Source: a bacterium (Candidatus Blackallbacteria) CG13_big_fil_rev_8_21_14_2_50_49_14 (GTDB taxonomy: Bacteria; Cyanobacteriota; Sericytochromatia; UBA7694). Taken from it: a stretch of 64,000 nt of DNA. The notes beneath the pieces were generated by a model, which saw only the letters and a program-made list of their open reading frames with translations, was not told the origin of the DNA and made no database searches. A program made the translations under genes and the position numbers. The stretch spans positions 22,238-86,237 of the forward strand of contig PFGG01000045.1 of the NCBI GenBank assembly GCA_002783405.1, read 5' to 3'. Positions 62,141-64,000 of the stretch are shown here, in pieces; the first letter of the stretch is position 1; every line of letters starts with the position of its first letter.

Positions 62141-62770
62141 CTAACCTGGTACGCTGAAAACGCGGGCAGGATTTCCCATGACCGTCGTGCCCGCTGCCAC
62201 ATTCTGAATCACGACAGAACCCACACCTACTTTGGCATTTGCCCCAATCTGGATAGTAGAAAGCAGGGTGGCTCCGCCCCCGACTTGGGCACCGGTTTCA
62301 ATTTCGACCTTTCCCAAAACGGTTGCCCCCGCAAAGAGGGTGACAAAGGGCCCAAGCCTGACATTGTGGCTGAGAATACAGCCCGTATGAATCAAATCAA
62401 AATCACCCATCTGGGCCTGGCTTTGAATTACAGCCCGGTCGAGCACCATCACCCCTTTGCCCAGCGAAACCGAGGGACTCAACCAGGCTGACTTTGCAAT
62501 CAGGGTGGGAGAATCAAAACCCAACTGGCGAAGATAAATCACCATGATTTCTCGGTTGGCTGGCAAATAAGCGGCGGGAACGACTTGAACAGCTTGGGGG
62601 TCTAAGGATTCCAGATACTGGCGGTTTCCCAGCACGGGATACCCCATAAACTGCTCAGGGGGAGCGGGATCATCGACAATAAATCCCACCAAGTGCCATT
62701 CTGGATAGCTTTCAATGAGTTCTGTCAGCATTTGCGCCAAGCCGCCGACGCCCCAGATTATCAATTTCAT
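62141..62770 (-). CDS. NeuD-like sugar O-acyltransferase
   Basis: A 209-residue protein. The N-terminal Rossmann-like part begins LIIWGVGGLAQML, with a VGFIVDD strand. About 95-205 form a left-handed beta-helix of hexapeptide repeats (ILSHNVRLGPFVTLFAGATV, ending TTVMGNPARVF). Such proteins transfer acetyl or other acyl groups to amino sugars of surface glycans. ATG at 62770 overlaps the stop of the AMP-ligase gene (ATGA), so an activated acyl group may be passed between the two; that is inference. Confidence 0.85.
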   Translation of the reverse strand: MKLIIWGVGGLAQMLTELIESYPEWHLVGFIVDDPAPPEQFMGYPVLGNRQYLESLDPQAVQVVPAAYLPANREIMVIYLRQLGFDSPTLIAKSAWLSPSVSLGKGVMVLDRAVIQSQAQMGDFDLIHTGCILSHNVRLGPFVTLFAGATVLGKVEIETGAQVGGGATLLSTIQIGANAKVGVGSVVIQNVAAGTTVMGNPARVFSVPG

Positions 62771-64000
62771 GGCCTGACAGCTTGCGCCACCCTTTCGCGA
62801 TTGAGCTTGCCCCGTGAGGTTTTCGGAATTTGCGCAACGGGATACCATTGAGTGGGCATTTTATGCGCTGAAATTTGGGTTTTGAACCAATCTTTGACAG
62901 TTCTTAAATCGACCCCATCAGTAAGCACCAAGGCCACGCCAATATTTTGTCCGGCTATCTCATCGGGATAGGCAAAGGTGCAAGCTTCCTTGACCAGGGG
63001 GCTGCGTTCCAGGGCCAGGTCCAAATCTTCTGGATAAATTTTCATGCCGCCCCGGTTAATTTCATGTCGTTTTCTGCCCACCAGCACCAAACGCCCCTTG
63101 GCATCTAAATAGCCCAAATCACCCGTCTGAAACCAGCCATTGAGAAGTGCTGCCTGGGTCAGGTCTGGGCGCTTGTAATAGCCTTGCATCAAGGCGGGTG
63201 TTCTTACCAAGACCTTTCCCACCTCTCCCGGCTTACAGGTTTCAATCACAGCTTCCTGATCTTGAATCACCCAAAGATCTGAGCCCCAGGCTTCGCCAAT
63301 ATAGCCATCACAAAATTGGGTACAGTTCTCTTCGGTTCCTGCCAGCCAGCTTCCCGTTTCGGTTATTCCATAGGTATTTTTGACCCGATCAATGCGGGTC
63401 CACTCCTGAATTTGTTTTCTTAAATCCAGGCTCAGGGGAGCCGAGCCACAATGGACAAGTTCCAAAGTGTCTTGTGAAGGAGGCGCAGAAAGTTTGAGCG
63501 CCATTTTCCACAGCGAAGGTACAGAACTCATAAAACGAATGCGCTCTTGAGTGAGGATCTCCCCCAAATCTTTTAGCGTATTCAGACTGAAAGGAGGGAG
63601 CAAAATCAGGGTTTTGCCATTGAGCAAGGGATAGAGACAATTGCATATCAGTCCATGCCCAAAATGGGTAGGCAAGAGATTCAGGCTTCGCTCCAAGCGG
63701 GAAAGCGGCACATAGGGACGCAAGAGATAAAGACGGGCAAGCAAACTGCGAAAACTATGCACCACCCCTTTGGGCTCCCCAGTTGAACCCGAGGTATACA
63801 GAATCAGCGCGGGGGCGTCCCAATCCACGCCAGAGTCTGGCTGTATTGAAAACTTTACTGGCATTTCGCTCAAGCTTTCTGTTTCAAGCCATAAAAATTC
63901 GCCCCCCAATTCTGCCTGTAGATCTTGATGCGGAATTACTTTGCGGTAGATCAGTCCCACACTGCCTGAATGTCGCGCCAGGTTGAGCAGCTCTGGCTGA
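62767..64000 (-). CDS. AMP-forming acyl/aryl-CoA ligase (5'-partial)
   Basis: The C-terminal about 410 residues of an ANL-superfamily adenylating enzyme; the frame is open through the window end (LLNLARHSGSVGLIYR) and the true start lies beyond. The ATP/AMP signature LILYTSGSTGEPKGVVHS, YGITETGSW, FQTGDLGYLD, the hinge VGRKRHEINRGG and the closing catalytic lysine SRGKLNRE are all present. It activates a carboxylic acid as acyl-AMP, and usually then as a thioester. Substrate unknown. Coupled to the acyltransferase gene. Confidence 0.88.
   Translation of the reverse strand, partial: QPELLNLARHSGSVGLIYRKVIPHQDLQAELGGEFLWLETESLSEMPVKFSIQPDSGVDWDAPALILYTSGSTGEPKGVVHSFRSLLARLYLLRPYVPLSRLERSLNLLPTHFGHGLICNCLYPLLNGKTLILLPPFSLNTLKDLGEILTQERIRFMSSVPSLWKMALKLSAPPSQDTLELVHCGSAPLSLDLRKQIQEWTRIDRVKNTYGITETGSWLAGTEENCTQFCDGYIGEAWGSDLWVIQDQEAVIETCKPGEVGKVLVRTPALMQGYYKRPDLTQAALLNGWFQTGDLGYLDAKGRLVLVGRKRHEINRGGMKIYPEDLDLALERSPLVKEACTFAYPDEIAGQNIGVALVLTDGVDLRTVKDWFKTQISAHKMPTQWYPVAQIPKTSRGKLNRERVAQAVRP

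Noticed and set aside
62771-62848. 26-residue extension of the NeuD-like protein
   Set aside because: The Rossmann strand starts at MKLIIWGVGG, and its ATG forms a typical overlap with the upstream stop.

Overview
The window is a dense, ordinary-looking bacterial chromosome segment: about 50 protein genes, one tRNA, short intergenic gaps and many stop/start overlaps (ATGA, GTGA, TGATG). No prophage, insertion sequence, CRISPR array or rRNA was seen. Several lipoproteins, an SppA protease with a barrel-like N-terminus, pseudopilin-like proteins and a TrmN6-type methyltransferase suggest a two-membrane bacterium. A relative of the cyanobacterial lipid-A-disaccharide-synthase-like family, eukaryotic-type kinase signalling and the absence of photosynthesis genes would fit a non-photosynthetic relative of the cyanobacteria. 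That placement is an inference of low confidence from gene content only.

Layout. 1-5.2 kb: a branched-chain amino acid dehydrogenase fused to a decayed valyl-tRNA-synthetase-like module, coupled to a CAP-domain lipoprotein. 5.2-10.6 kb (minus): a sensor Ser/Thr kinase coupled to SbcC, preceded by a tRNA-CAU and its terminator. 10.7-16.3 kb (plus): a three-catalytic-module glycosyltransferase, a second GT-B-like protein and a membrane protein. 16.3-20.5 kb: PEP synthase (minus), an AT-rich 0.8-kb gap with palindromes and a possible small hydrophobic ORF, then an SH3-domain protein (minus). 20.7-24.8 kb (plus): Rieske protein, DUF4178, two tiny membrane proteins, SppA and a small lipoprotein. 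24.8-33.7 kb (minus): a lipid-A-synthase-like protein, TrmN6, proline iminopeptidase, a possible heme-thiolate peroxidase-like protein, two coupled LysR regulators, asparaginase and an FHA-GAF-Nudix protein. 33.8-36.6 kb (minus): two subtilisin-like lipoproteins, divergent from a pseudopilin operon at 36.9-40.8 kb whose first member carries PKD domains. 41.2-45.5 kb (plus): dynamin-like GTPase, SbcD and a drug/metabolite transporter. 45.6-51.3 kb: a lipoprotein, a VanZ-like protein and three unrecognised proteins. 51.4-55 kb (minus): a degenerate phosphohexomutase, a phosphoglucose/phosphomannose isomerase and an acyl-CoA dehydrogenase. 55-60 kb (minus): a beta-lactamase-fold hydrolase, a VWA/MoxR pair, an alpha/beta hydrolase and a methyltransferase. 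60-64 kb: a secreted possible cysteine hydrolase, a DUF2797 zinc protein, and a coupled NeuD-like acyltransferase with an acyl/AMP ligase cut by the window end.

The most unusual object is the dehydrogenase-ValRS fusion at 78-3509. Its dehydrogenase residues look intact, while the HIGH, KMSKS, editing and zinc motifs of the synthetase part are gone. This suggests a valine-pocket or tRNA-like scaffold reused as a regulatory module on an enzyme of branched-chain amino acid breakdown. Other candidates for novelty are the FHA-GAF-Nudix protein, PKD repeats inserted within a pseudopilin fold, the barrel-SppA fusion, the phosphomutase that lost its catalytic serine, and two copies of a perfect 18-bp palindrome in intergenic DNA.
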